Assembly: GCF_008929045.1 (NCBI RefSeq) | Contig: NZ_VFAH01000005.1 | Location: forward strand, 186,001 to 250,000 | Length of the DNA stretch: 64,000 bases | Source: Noviherbaspirillum aerium | GTDB lineage: Bacteria; Pseudomonadota; Gammaproteobacteria; Burkholderiales; Burkholderiaceae_D | Direction: 5' to 3' | Part shown: piece after piece, positions 51,170 through 60,471 of the stretch | Numbering within the stretch: position 1 is the first letter of the stretch | Layout of the letters: each line of letters opens with the position of its first letter | Notes under the pieces: generated by a model | Told to the model about the DNA's origin: nothing | Databases searched by the model: none | Seen by the model: the letters and a program-made list of their open reading frames with translations, nothing else | Made by a program: the position numbers and the translations under genes

Positions 51170-52465
51170 GTGAAAATCATCGTACTCGGCAGCGGCGTCA
51201 TCGGTACCGCCACTGCCTATTATCTGGCGCAAGCAGGGCATGAAGTCACCGTCGTCGACCGCCAGCCGGCTGCCGCCATGGAGACGAGCTACGCCAATGC
51301 CGGCGAAGTGTCCCCCGGCTATTCCGCGCCGTGGGCGGCGCCGGGCATTCCCGTCAAAGCCTTGAAGTGGCTGCTGATGCGCCACAGTCCGCTGGTGATC
51401 CGCCCCTCGCTGGACCGCGACATGTGGCGCTGGGTTTTTCAGATGCTGCTCAATTGCACCACCGCCCGCTACGAAACCAACAAGGGCCGGATGGTGCGCC
51501 TGGCCGAATACAGCCGCGACTGCATGATCGACCTGCGCGCGGCGACCGGCATCCGCTACGACGAGCGCACCCAGGGCACCCTGCAGCTGTTCCGCACCCG
51601 CAAGCAGCTCGATGCCTCCGCGAACGACATCGCCGTGCTCCAGCGCTACGGCGTTCCTTACGAGGTGCTCGACCCGCGCGGCTGCATCGCGGTGGAACCG
51701 GCACTGGCCCATGTGCAGGAAAAATTCGTCGGCGCCTTGCGCCTGCCGAATGACGAAACCGGCGACTGCTTCAAGTTCACGCAACGCCTCGCGGCACTCG
51801 CCGAGGGCGCGGGAGTGAGCTTCCGTTACGGCGTCTCGATCGAGCGGCTGATCACCGACGGCGGGCGTATCTCGGGTGTGAGCACCTCGCAGGGCGAACT
51901 CAAGGCCGACGGCTATGTGGTGGCGCTCGGCAGTTACTCGCCGCTGCTGCTGCGCGAGATCGGCATCCGCATCCCGGTCTATCCGATCAAGGGCTATTCG
52001 ATCACGGTGCCGATTCATGATGCCGCCTGCGCGCCAGAATCGACCATCATGGATGAAACCTACAAGGTGGCCATCACCCGCCTCGGCGACCGCATCCGGG
52101 TCGGCGGCACCGCGGAAATCGCGGGATATGATCTCAGCCTGCACAACTCCCGGCGCGAAACGCTCGAACATTCGGTGGTCGACCTGTTCCCGCTCGGCGG
52201 CGACGTCGCGCGCGCCGAATTCTGGTCCGGCCTGCGGCCGATGACGCCGGACGGCACGCCGGTGGTCGGTCCGACGCCTTACCGCAATCTGTTCCTCAAC
52301 ACCGGCCATGGCACCCTCGGCTGGACCATGGCCTGCGGATCGGGACGGCTGCTGGCCGATCTCGTATCGGGCAGGCGGCCGGAAATCGATACCGAAGGCC
52401 TGTTCCTGAACCGCTACGGCGCCGCCGGCGGCTCCTTGTCCGTTCCCCAAGAGGCGCATGCATGA
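51170..52465 (+). CDS. dadA: D-amino acid dehydrogenase (D-alanine dehydrogenase) small subunit DadA
   Basis: The 431-residue flavoprotein oxidises D-alanine to pyruvate and ammonia, feeding electrons to the respiratory chain. The FAD loop [19 protein letters not shown] is at the N terminus. [11 protein letters not shown] and the C-terminal [17 protein letters not shown] block are hallmarks of DadA. GTG at 51170 has GGGAGAAG upstream. With alr it forms the L-alanine to D-alanine to pyruvate route. Its stop overlaps the next ATG. Confidence 0.94.
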   Translation: MKIIVLGSGVIGTATAYYLAQAGHEVTVVDRQPAAAMETSYANAGEVSPGYSAPWAAPGIPVKALKWLLMRHSPLVIRPSLDRDMWRWVFQMLLNCTTARYETNKGRMVRLAEYSRDCMIDLRAATGIRYDERTQGTLQLFRTRKQLDASANDIAVLQRYGVPYEVLDPRGCIAVEPALAHVQEKFVGALRLPNDETGDCFKFTQRLAALAEGAGVSFRYGVSIERLITDGGRISGVSTSQGELKADGYVVALGSYSPLLLREIGIRIPVYPIKGYSITVPIHDAACAPESTIMDETYKVAITRLGDRIRVGGTAEIAGYDLSLHNSRRETLEHSVVDLFPLGGDVARAEFWSGLRPMTPDGTPVVGPTPYRNLFLNTGHGTLGWTMACGSGRLLADLVSGRRPEIDTEGLFLNRYGAAGGSLSVPQEAHA

Positions 52466-52998
52466 ACGCCCGCGCCATGGAGCCAGCCATGCAGGAATTC
52501 ATCCTTGGTGATCTGTTGTTGCATACCCGCTTTTCCATGGCGATCGAACTGCTCGCCCGCCTTGTCCTGGCAAGTCCGGGAACCCTGACGGCAGCGCAGC
52601 TGGCTGAAGCTTCAGGGCAATCGCCGCGTACCGTGCGCACCTTGCTTGCCTCGCTTCATGCGGCCGGTCTGGTCTCGGCCAATGGCAAGCTCAAGGATGC
52701 CTGGAGCTGTCCCTGCTCGCCGGACACCTTCACGCTGGCCGATGTCTTCCTGTGCGTGTCGGCGGCGAAAGCCGAACCGTCATCGGCGAAGAAACGCAGC
52801 GACACGGATGGCGCTTCCCCATCGGCGACCCAGGCCGGCGTCGAACTGCTGCTGATGCAGGCCACCATGGCCATCAATCAGCTCGTGCTGCAGCATCTGC
52901 AGTCGTTCGACCTGTCCCGATTGAAAGTCATGTCGCATGCTTCGGGCTGGCATGCCGGCATGTCGGCCACGCGAGGATATCTGGCTGAACCGGTGTAG
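52462..52998 (+). CDS. Rrf2-like winged-helix protein, unknown target
   Basis: The 178-residue protein overlaps dadA by four bases (ATGA), so it belongs to the operon. Residues about 20-75 form a winged helix like that of the Rrf2 family ([20 protein letters not shown], then [11 protein letters not shown] and [10 protein letters not shown]). The iron-sulfur cysteine triad of IscR is absent; only a CPC pair (WSCPCSP) is seen. The C-terminal half is helical and unrecognised. A regulator tied to the alr-dadA operon is likely, but its role is unknown. Confidence 0.6.
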   Translation: MNARAMEPAMQEFILGDLLLHTRFSMAIELLARLVLASPGTLTAAQLAEASGQSPRTVRTLLASLHAAGLVSANGKLKDAWSCPCSPDTFTLADVFLCVSAAKAEPSSAKKRSDTDGASPSATQAGVELLLMQATMAINQLVLQHLQSFDLSRLKVMSHASGWHAGMSATRGYLAEPV

Positions 52999-53122
52999 CC
53001 GGTTTCGGGGCTGAAAATGTTCCGGCTGAAAAACCGCCTGACTTGCCCTATGATGGCAGGCACATGGCGGCGGCCGTAAAGGCGCCGCTCAAGAATTCAC
53101 GCACCGCCAGACACCGGAAACC

Positions 53123-54691
53123 ATGCGGATAGATGTTCAGTTTGCCGACCGTGTCGGCATTGCCCACGAAATCCTCGCCGTGCTTGCCCGCCGCAATATG
53201 AATGTGGTGGCGGTGGAGGTGGACTCCTCCGATGTCTTCATCGACATACCGCAGCTGACGGCCGAGCTGCTTCCCTCGCTGCGCCAGGATTTCCTGGGCA
53301 TCGCCGGCGTGCTCAACGTGGTGGTGGTCGACGTGCTGCCCGGAGCGCGGCGGCGCCTGCATCTCGACACGCTCATGGCGGTGATGGCCGATCCGGTGAT
53401 GGCGGTCGATGCGGCGGGGCGCATCGTCGCCGCCAATGCCGCGGCGGCGGCCGTCACGCATCTGCGGGAAAGCGAGCTGGACGGAAAAACGCTGGAGGAA
53501 TTGTTTGGCGAAGCGGCGCTGCAGGCGGAACTCCTCGCCGGCAACTTCCTGGCGCCGGCTCGCGAAGTGCGTCTTCACGGAGAGCCCTTCCTGCTGGAAG
53601 TCACTCCGGTAGCCGAAGCGCTCGACTCCGCGCTGGGCCAGACCATCGGCGGCGTCATCACGCTGCATGCGCCGCGCCGCCTCGGCGGAAGACTGCATGC
53701 GCTGCAGCACGGCGGCGGCGGCTTCGATGCCATCATCGGCGATGCCGAACCGATCCGCGCCCTCAAGGCCCGCGCCGCGCGGGTAGCCGTGGTGGATGCG
53801 CCCCTGCTGATCGTGGGCGAAACGGGCACCGGCAAGGAACTGGTCGCCCAGGCCTGCCATGCCGCCAGCCAGCGCGCCAATGCACCGTTCCTCGCATTGA
53901 ACTGCGCAGCCTTGCCGGAAAGCCTGGCCGAAAGCGAATTGTTCGGCTACATGTCCGGCGCCTTCAGCGGCGCCCAGCGCGGCGGCAAACCGGGGCTGAT
54001 CGAAATGGCCGACGGCGGTACCGTCTTCCTCGACGAGATCGGCGAGATGTCGCTCTATCTTCAGGCCAAGCTGCTGCGCTTCCTGAATGACGGCAGGTTC
54101 CGCCGCATCGGCAGCGATCGCGAAATCAAGGTCAATGTGCGCATCATCAGCGCCACGCATCGCAACCTGCGCAAGATGGTGGCCGAAGGCGCATTCCGCG
54201 AAGACCTGTATTACCGGCTCAATGTGCTGCAGCTCGAAGTACCGGCATTGCGCGAACGGCCGGATGACATCCTGCTCCTGGCGCGCCACTTCATCGAACG
54301 CGCCTGCGCCCAGGCACAGAAGCCCATCTGCAGGCTCAGTGCGCAGGCCTGCGCCGCGCTCGTCGCCAACAACTGGCCGGGCAATGTGCGGCAATTGCAG
54401 AATGTGGTGTTCCGGGCCATCACGATGACCGACAAGCGCCTGCTGGAAGAAACGGATCTGGATCTTGCGGAGGGAGCGGTGCGCCCGGTCGCTCATGTCG
54501 AGCGGGGAGCGGCCGCGCAGGCGGCCGATGACTGGGAAAATTCGGTTTCGCAGTTCGAACGGACATTGCTGGAGAAGCTGTATCCGCAGTATCCGTCAAG
54601 CCGCAAGCTGGCTGTGCGCCTGAAGACATCGCATTCGATGATAGCCAACAAGCTGCGCAAATACGGTATTCCGAAGGGTTCGGGAGGCTGA
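53123..54691 (+). CDS. TyrR/PhhR-like sigma-54 enhancer-binding regulator
   Basis: The 522-residue regulator has an N-terminal ACT-like domain (about 1-75, RIDVQFADRVGIAHEILAVL), a PAS domain (about 80-140), an AAA+ module and a C-terminal HTH of TyrR type (YPSSRKLAVRL...SHSMIANKLRKYGI). Walker A GETGTGKE is at 232-239. The sigma-54 contact loop is GAFSGA (279-284), near the GAFTGA consensus; E. coli TyrR has lost this motif. It should therefore activate sigma-54 promoters, probably sensing an amino acid. It sits downstream of alr-dadA, whose promoter is sigma-54 type. Confidence 0.88.
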   Translation: MRIDVQFADRVGIAHEILAVLARRNMNVVAVEVDSSDVFIDIPQLTAELLPSLRQDFLGIAGVLNVVVVDVLPGARRRLHLDTLMAVMADPVMAVDAAGRIVAANAAAAAVTHLRESELDGKTLEELFGEAALQAELLAGNFLAPAREVRLHGEPFLLEVTPVAEALDSALGQTIGGVITLHAPRRLGGRLHALQHGGGGFDAIIGDAEPIRALKARAARVAVVDAPLLIVGETGTGKELVAQACHAASQRANAPFLALNCAALPESLAESELFGYMSGAFSGAQRGGKPGLIEMADGGTVFLDEIGEMSLYLQAKLLRFLNDGRFRRIGSDREIKVNVRIISATHRNLRKMVAEGAFREDLYYRLNVLQLEVPALRERPDDILLLARHFIERACAQAQKPICRLSAQACAALVANNWPGNVRQLQNVVFRAITMTDKRLLEETDLDLAEGAVRPVAHVERGAAAQAADDWENSVSQFERTLLEKLYPQYPSSRKLAVRLKTSHSMIANKLRKYGIPKGSGG

Positions 54692-54712
54692 GCGCCTGAT
54701 CCGAAGGGCGGT

Positions 54713-54898
54713 TCAGCGCAGCGGTCCGTCCTCATCCGGGTCTGCCGGCGGCGCGACGACCGGAATCGAATACTTTTCCTCGGCCCAGGCGCCAAGGTCG
54801 ATCTGCTTGCAGCGCTCCGAGCAGAACGGGCGAAATTTGTTCGCTTCGGTCCATTCGACCTTTTTGCCGCATGTCGGGCAATCCACTACGGTCGGCAT
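54713..54898 (-). CDS. yacG: DNA gyrase inhibitor / zinc-binding protein YacG
   Basis: The 61-residue protein has a zinc site made of C-P-T-C near residue 6 and C-S-E-R-C near residue 27, then an acidic tail. This is the YacG pattern; E. coli YacG binds GyrB and inhibits gyrase. The ATG at 54898 has GAGGTG five bases upstream, so the longer frame to 54919 is rejected. It is the last gene of the zapD-yacG pair. Confidence 0.9.
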   Translation of the reverse strand: MPTVVDCPTCGKKVEWTEANKFRPFCSERCKQIDLGAWAEEKYSIPVVAPPADPDEDGPLR

Positions 54899-54906
54899 CA
54901 CACACC

Positions 54907-55662
54907 TCAAAAATTGCAAAGAGTCAGTTCAAACGGAATATCGCTTTCGAACGGCCTGGGTTTCAGGTCGCCGCCCTGCAGCGTGAAGCGGACCCATAAC
55001 ATGTACTTGTTGGCCGATATTTCCGGAATCGCACCGAGCGATTCGTCAATGGTCAGGCGCAGCATCTGATAAATCTTTCCTTGCAACATCTGCTGGAAGC
55101 TGCCCGCCTGCGCGATCGTGGTGGTTGTCTTTCCCGACTCGCGCAGCAGGCGAAGCACCATGCCGATCGCATCGAACAACGGCGCCAGCGGGGCAAACCA
55201 GCCGGATATGTCGTCGTAACGCTGCTGCGGGCTGCGGTGCTGCCATGCGTAATACGACGGCAGGTCGAACTCGCAGGCGCCGCCCGGAATGATGGTGCGT
55301 CCGCGGATGCTCATCAGCCATTCGTTGTCCCGAACATTCTGCCCGGTCTTGCCTTGGGAGCCCATCAGCGCGGTGCTGGTGCGGTCTATTGCGGCCAGCA
55401 CCTCGTCGAGGCGGTCGGACAATACATTGGGATTGGCCTTGAACCCGAGCAGAGTCTGCTTCTGACGCTCGAGTTCCTGAAGCAGGTCGGATTTCAGGTC
55501 CGCGCGGCCGGCCACCTCCAGCATCTCGAAAATCGTCGACAGTGCGACATGGTGGTGCTGCGGATGTTCCTGATGCAGAAAAAAAACGAACTTTTCGTAC
55601 AGGTCTTCCAGCCGCAACAGTGTGCGAATACGCTCATTGAAAGGGTATTCGTAGGTGATCAA
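54907..55662 (-). CDS. zapD: Cell division protein ZapD
   Basis: The 251-residue cytoplasmic protein crosslinks FtsZ filaments by binding the FtsZ C-terminal tail. The N-terminal [18 protein letters not shown] motif and the [11 protein letters not shown] ending are family hallmarks (formerly DUF1342/YacF). Length matches E. coli ZapD (247). It lies 8 bases before yacG and downstream of coaE in the same direction. Confidence 0.95.
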   Translation of the reverse strand: MITYEYPFNERIRTLLRLEDLYEKFVFFLHQEHPQHHHVALSTIFEMLEVAGRADLKSDLLQELERQKQTLLGFKANPNVLSDRLDEVLAAIDRTSTALMGSQGKTGQNVRDNEWLMSIRGRTIIPGGACEFDLPSYYAWQHRSPQQRYDDISGWFAPLAPLFDAIGMVLRLLRESGKTTTTIAQAGSFQQMLQGKIYQMLRLTIDESLGAIPEISANKYMLWVRFTLQGGDLKPRPFESDIPFELTLCNF

Positions 55663-55802
55663 AATGGCTTCCCTTTGGACAAGAGGTGGGCTGGAAACAA
55701 TTATGTGATTCTGAACGAAGCCATGAAAAAATACAAATAAAGCGAAGCCCTAAAAGAGTAAGCAAACATGTCCGCCTGCGCCAGTATGCGCCACGCAAGC
55801 AG

Positions 55803-56420
55803 CTATTGCATTGCCAGGCGGCTGTACAGCGCATGCAGGCGGTCGACCTGCGGCGCAAGCGCAGCGGGTTCGCCATCATTGTCAATCACATCGTCAGCCG
55901 CGGCCAGCCGCTGCGCGCGCGTTGCCTGTGCCGCCATGATGGCGCGCACCTGCGCTTCGGGCAGGCCGCTGCGGCTGATCACACGCCGCAGCTGCGTCTC
56001 TTCCGAACAGTCGACCACCAGGACGCGCGAGACACGCTCTTTCCAGCTGGAAGATTCCACGAGCAGCGGGACGACAAAAATGAGATAAGCGCCTTGCGCG
56101 GCCTCTGCCGCACGCTCGGTCTCGATGCGAATGAGCGGATGAAGGATGGATTCCAACCTGGACTTGGCCTGCGGATCGGAGAACACATATTGCCGCATGC
56201 GGCCACGGTCCAGTGCACCTTCGGCGGTCAGAAAGGCGGCGCCGAACTGGGCATGGATCTCGGGTATCGCCGAGCCGCCGGGAGCGGTCAGTTGATGGGC
56301 GATGAGGTCGGTATCGACCAATGCCGCGCCGCGTGCGCCGAGCATGTCGGCCACGGTCGTCTTGCCGCTGCCGATACCGCCGGTGAGTCCGATTGAAAAC
56401 CTGCGTTTGCCTTGTTCCAT
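55803..56420 (-). CDS. coaE: Dephospho-CoA kinase
   Basis: The 205-residue kinase makes the last step of coenzyme A synthesis. P-loop GGIGSGKT (14-21), DTDLIAHQL, and HPLIR are typical. The ATG at 56420 fits the family N terminus ([20 protein letters not shown]); the open frame continues upstream into pilD. It follows pilD by 26 bases, as in Pseudomonas and Burkholderiales pil operons. Confidence 0.95.
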   Translation of the reverse strand: MEQGKRRFSIGLTGGIGSGKTTVADMLGARGAALVDTDLIAHQLTAPGGSAIPEIHAQFGAAFLTAEGALDRGRMRQYVFSDPQAKSRLESILHPLIRIETERAAEAAQGAYLIFVVPLLVESSSWKERVSRVLVVDCSEETQLRRVISRSGLPEAQVRAIMAAQATRAQRLAAADDVIDNDGEPAALAPQVDRLHALYSRLAMQ

Positions 56421-56446
56421 GCCCGCGATTCTACATGCCCGCGGTA

Positions 56447-57313
56447 TTAAACCGGGAAACCGAGATAGGCCTGCGCCAGCGGTTTGCCGTAGAGCAGCGC
56501 AATCATGCCGGCAACGGCAAGATAGGGGCCGAAAGGAATGGGATTGTTGCGGCCGTGCTTGGCAAAGACGATCAGCGCGATGCCGACCGCCGCGCCGACC
56601 AGCGAAGACAGCAGGATAATGATCGGAAGCATTTTCCAGCCGAGCCAGGCGCCCAGGGCGGCAAGCAGCTTGAAGTCGCCATAGCCCATGCCTTCCTTGC
56701 CGGTGACAAGCTTGAACAGCCAGTACACGGCCCACAGCACCAGGTAGCCGGCCGCCGCGCCGATGACGGCGTCGGCAAGCGGCACGAAAGTGCTGTTCAG
56801 ATTGACCAGCAGGCCGCACCACAGCAGCGGCAGGGTAAGGTCGTCCGGCAGCAGCTGGGTGTCGGCGTCGATGAAGGTCATCGCAATTAGCAGATAGGCG
56901 AACAGCAATGTCGCCAGACCCGCAAGACCGCTGCCGAAGCGCCAGACGAGAAACGCCGACAGCAGGCCCGTCAGCAATTCGACCGCCGGGTAGCGCGCCG
57001 AGATGTGGGCCTTGCATTGCGCGCACTTGCCGCGCAGGACCAGATAGCTGAGCACCGGGATGTTTTCCATGGCCGTGATGCGATGGCCGCAGTGGGGGCA
57101 GGCCGAGCGCGGCACCATCAGGTTGTAGCGGTCGGTGTGCGGCAGCGGTTTCCCGCTTTCATGGGCGACATAGTTGTCGGATTCGCGCTGCATCATCTTC
57201 GGCACGCGATGGATCACGACATTCAGGAAACTGCCGATCAGCAGGCCGAGCACGCCGGCAAACACGGTCGGAATGACGCTTGCCGGCGGCGCGAACAGGT
57301 AAAGATCAAACAT
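56447..57313 (-). CDS. pilD: Type IV prepilin peptidase/methyltransferase PilD
   Basis: The 288-residue polytopic membrane enzyme cleaves and N-methylates prepilins. The cytoplasmic loop has four zinc-binding cysteines (72, 75, 97, 100). The catalytic aspartates lie in [14 protein letters not shown] and in the GYGDFKL motif (family GxGD). Its ATG shares a base with the pilC stop (TGATG). About seven hydrophobic segments are seen. Confidence 0.94.
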   Translation of the reverse strand: MFDLYLFAPPASVIPTVFAGVLGLLIGSFLNVVIHRVPKMMQRESDNYVAHESGKPLPHTDRYNLMVPRSACPHCGHRITAMENIPVLSYLVLRGKCAQCKAHISARYPAVELLTGLLSAFLVWRFGSGLAGLATLLFAYLLIAMTFIDADTQLLPDDLTLPLLWCGLLVNLNSTFVPLADAVIGAAAGYLVLWAVYWLFKLVTGKEGMGYGDFKLLAALGAWLGWKMLPIIILLSSLVGAAVGIALIVFAKHGRNNPIPFGPYLAVAGMIALLYGKPLAQAYLGFPV

Positions 57314-58545
57314 CAGACCACGGCTCCCAGCTTGAAGATGGGCAGGTACATGGCAATGACCAGGCCGCCGATCAGCACGCCGAGAATCGCCATGATCAGC
57401 GGCTCCATCAGGCTCGACAGCGATTCGACGGCGTCGTCGACTTCGGCCTCATAGAAATCCGCCACCTTGCTCAGCATCTGGTCGAGCGCGCCCGATTCTT
57501 CGCCGATGGCCACCATCTGCGTGACCATGTTGGGGAAAACGTTGGCGTTCTGCATTGCCGAAGTGAGGCTGGTGCCGGTACTGACTTCGGTCTGGATCTT
57601 CTTGGTCGCATCGATATAGATGGTGTTGCCGGAAGCGCCGCCGACCGAGTCGAGCGACTCCACCAGCGGTACGCCGGCGGCGAACATGGTGGCCAGTGTC
57701 CGGGTCCAGCGCGCAATGGTCGCCTTGCGGATCACTTCGCCGAAAATCGGCGCCCGCAGCAGCACCTTGTCCATGAAGCGCTGCACCTTGGGCGAGCGTT
57801 TCCAGGACTGGAAGAACAGATAGAGTCCGGCAAACAGGCCGCCGAAGATGATGTACCAGTTGGCGACGAAGAAATCCGAAATCGCCATCACGAACAGCGT
57901 GGGGGCGGGAAGGTCGGCGCCGAAGCTTGCGAACACGTCCTTGAACGCCGGCACGACCCAGATCATGATGACTGAAGTAACGACGAAGGCCACCACCAGG
58001 ATGGAGATCGGATAGAACAATGCCGACTTGATCTTGCCCTTGATGGCCTGGGTCTTTTCCTTGTAGACCGCGAGGCGGGTCAGCAGGTCTTCCAGGATGC
58101 CGGCCTGTTCGCCGGCGGCGATGAGATTGCAGAACAGGCTGTCGAAATACAGAGGGAACTTGCGGAACGCCTGGTTCAGGCTGCTGCCGGTCTCGATATC
58201 GGTGCGGATGTCGTGGATCAGCTTGGCGACAGACGGATTGGCATGGCCCTTGGCCACGATGTCGAAGGATTGCAGAAGCGGCACGCCTGCCTTCATCATC
58301 GTCGCCAGCTGGCGGGTAAACAAGGTGATGTCCTTGTCGCTGATTTTTTTGCCGCTGGAGAAGGTCTTCTTCTTGACCTTGGTAACCAGAATGCCCTGGC
58401 GGCGCAGCGTTACATTGACGATGGTTTCGCTGTTGGCACGCTGTTCGCCCTTGACCGTCTTGCCCGACTTGTCCTTGCCCTCCCAGACATAGACCTGTTC
58501 CTTGACGCCTGAAGCGCCGGCGCTTCTGCTGGCAGTAATTGCCAT
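57313..58545 (-). CDS. pilC: Type IV pilus inner membrane platform protein PilC
   Basis: A 410-residue GspF-family membrane protein that links the pilus to the PilB ATPase. Two homologous GspF domains (about 75-195 and 280-400) are visible, with LTRLAVYKEKTQAIKGKIKSALFYP in the first and GEESGALDQMLSKVADFYE in the second. The N terminus has the VYVWEGKDKSGKTVKGEQ lead typical of PilC. It follows pilB by 13 bases. Confidence 0.95.
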   Translation of the reverse strand: MAITASRSAGASGVKEQVYVWEGKDKSGKTVKGEQRANSETIVNVTLRRQGILVTKVKKKTFSSGKKISDKDITLFTRQLATMMKAGVPLLQSFDIVAKGHANPSVAKLIHDIRTDIETGSSLNQAFRKFPLYFDSLFCNLIAAGEQAGILEDLLTRLAVYKEKTQAIKGKIKSALFYPISILVVAFVVTSVIMIWVVPAFKDVFASFGADLPAPTLFVMAISDFFVANWYIIFGGLFAGLYLFFQSWKRSPKVQRFMDKVLLRAPIFGEVIRKATIARWTRTLATMFAAGVPLVESLDSVGGASGNTIYIDATKKIQTEVSTGTSLTSAMQNANVFPNMVTQMVAIGEESGALDQMLSKVADFYEAEVDDAVESLSSLMEPLIMAILGVLIGGLVIAMYLPIFKLGAVV

Positions 58546-58558
58546 AGTGTTCCCCTTG

Positions 58559-60289
58559 CTATTCGTTGGTGCAGCCGAGCACTTCTTCCAGGCTCGTCAA
58601 TCCCTGTTTCACCTTGACCAGCCCTGATTCGCGCAGGGTCCTCACCCCGTCGCGCCGGGCCTGCTCTTCGATTTCCAGTGCGGTACCGTGCGCCAGGATG
58701 ATGCGCTCGATGTCTTCGGAGATCGGCATGATCTGGTAGATGCCGACGCGGCCCTTGTAGCCGCTGCCGCTGCAGCGCTCGCAGCCGACCGGCTTGTAGG
58801 GCGTCCAGGTGCCGTCCAGTTCGTCCTCCCGGTAGCCCGCTTCCAGCAGGGCCTCGTCCGGGATGACCACCGGCTGCTTGCAGGTGCACAGGCGGCGGGC
58901 GAGCCGCTGCGCGGTGATCATGATGACCGACGAGGCGATGTTGAACGGGGCCACGCCCATGTTCATCAGGCGTGTCAGCGTCGACGGCGCATCATTCGTG
59001 TGCAGCGTGGAAAATACCATGTGGCCGGTCTGCGCTGCCTTGATCGCGATGTCCGCGGTTTCCAGATCGCGGATCTCGCCGACCATGATGATGTCCGGAT
59101 CCTGGCGCAGGAAGGCCTTCAGCGCCGCGGCAAAGCTCAGGCCCGCACGGTCGTTGACATTGACCTGATTGACTCCCGGCAGATTGATTTCCGCCGGATC
59201 CTCGGCCGTCGAAATATTGATGCCGGGCTTGTTCAGGATATTCAGGCAGGTGTAAAGCGACACCGTCTTGCCGGAACCGGTAGGTCCGGTTACCAGCACC
59301 ATGCCGTAGGGACGCTCGATCGCCTTGAGCAGAAGCTCCTTCTGATCCGGGTCGTAGCCGAGCGCATCGATGCCCAGCTGCGCCTGGCTCGGATCGAGAA
59401 TACGCATCACGATCTTTTCGCCGAACAGCGTCGGCAGCGTGCTCACCCGGAAATCGATCGCCTTGTTCTTGGATACCACCAGTTTCATGCGCCCGTCCTG
59501 GGGCACGCGCTTTTCCGAGATGTCCAGTTTGGAAATGACCTTGATGCGCGAGGCCAGCTTTTCCTTGATCGCCAGCGGCGGCTGGGCGACTTCGCGCAGT
59601 ACGCCGTCAACCCGGAAGCGGATCCGGTAAAACTTTTCGAACGGCTCGAAATGCAGATCGGATGCACCCATGTTGATTGCATCCATCAGTATCTTTTGCA
59701 GGAACCTGACAACGGGAGCGTCGTCGATATCGGCATTCAGCGATTCGCCCGCAGCCGGTGCCGCGGCTTCCTCTTCGCTGAGATCGATTTCCAGATCGTC
59801 ACCGATCAGTTCATCGAGATTTTCCTCGGTGGTCTTGCCAAGCTTCTCGATCAGCTGCACCAGCAGCGGATGCTCGACGATGATCGGCTCCACCGTCAGC
59901 TGGGTCTGGAATTTGATCTGGTCCAGAGCAGGGCTGTTGGTCGGATCGGAAATGGCGACCGATACCTTGTTGCCGCGCTTGGAAAGGGCAATGACGCGCT
60001 GCTTCTGCGCCAGCTTGATATCGATGATGTTCTGAGGCAGATGGCTCAGGTTGAAAGCGGAAAAATCCGCCATCGGATAACCGAAGGTCTCCGAGCAGAA
60101 TGCGGCAAGCGCACGGGCATCGATGCTGCCGCTTTGCAGAAGGACGTCAATGAACGGCAGCTTTTCCGCGGCAGCCTGCTTGCCGAGCGTATCGGCTTGC
60201 TGCGCAGTCAGCTTGCCGGCTTGCACAAGCGCGCGCGCAAGGCCGGACATCACTGGATTTGCTGCCTGATTGGGGAGAACCGCCGCCAT
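58559..60289 (-). CDS. pilB: Type IV pilus assembly ATPase PilB
   Basis: The 576-residue hexameric ATPase powers pilus extension. An N-terminal MshEN-type domain precedes the motor. Walker A GPTGSGKT lies near residue 335, Walker B near GEIRDLETADI, and a four-cysteine zinc motif (CTCKQP ... CERCSGSG) lies close to the C terminus. Size matches other PilB (about 566). No pilA is near, so the pilin gene is elsewhere. A short hairpin (GATGCC 60340-60345 with GGCATC 60350-60355) lies upstream. Confidence 0.96.
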   Translation of the reverse strand: MAAVLPNQAANPVMSGLARALVQAGKLTAQQADTLGKQAAAEKLPFIDVLLQSGSIDARALAAFCSETFGYPMADFSAFNLSHLPQNIIDIKLAQKQRVIALSKRGNKVSVAISDPTNSPALDQIKFQTQLTVEPIIVEHPLLVQLIEKLGKTTEENLDELIGDDLEIDLSEEEAAAPAAGESLNADIDDAPVVRFLQKILMDAINMGASDLHFEPFEKFYRIRFRVDGVLREVAQPPLAIKEKLASRIKVISKLDISEKRVPQDGRMKLVVSKNKAIDFRVSTLPTLFGEKIVMRILDPSQAQLGIDALGYDPDQKELLLKAIERPYGMVLVTGPTGSGKTVSLYTCLNILNKPGINISTAEDPAEINLPGVNQVNVNDRAGLSFAAALKAFLRQDPDIIMVGEIRDLETADIAIKAAQTGHMVFSTLHTNDAPSTLTRLMNMGVAPFNIASSVIMITAQRLARRLCTCKQPVVIPDEALLEAGYREDELDGTWTPYKPVGCERCSGSGYKGRVGIYQIMPISEDIERIILAHGTALEIEEQARRDGVRTLRESGLVKVKQGLTSLEEVLGCTNE

Positions 60290-60471
60290 GTAGATAAGTA
60301 AGCCGGGATGAGGTCAGAGTCGTCCAAATTGCATTAGATGATGCCTACAGGCATCTGATTTGTAAAGCAAATGGGACAAAGAGACATGAATAATGCAGGG
60401 GATCTGTCACATCCAGGAAACGCTTTGGCCTGGGGATCCGCTTGCGATGCGGGAGGTGCGAAATGCGTTGG

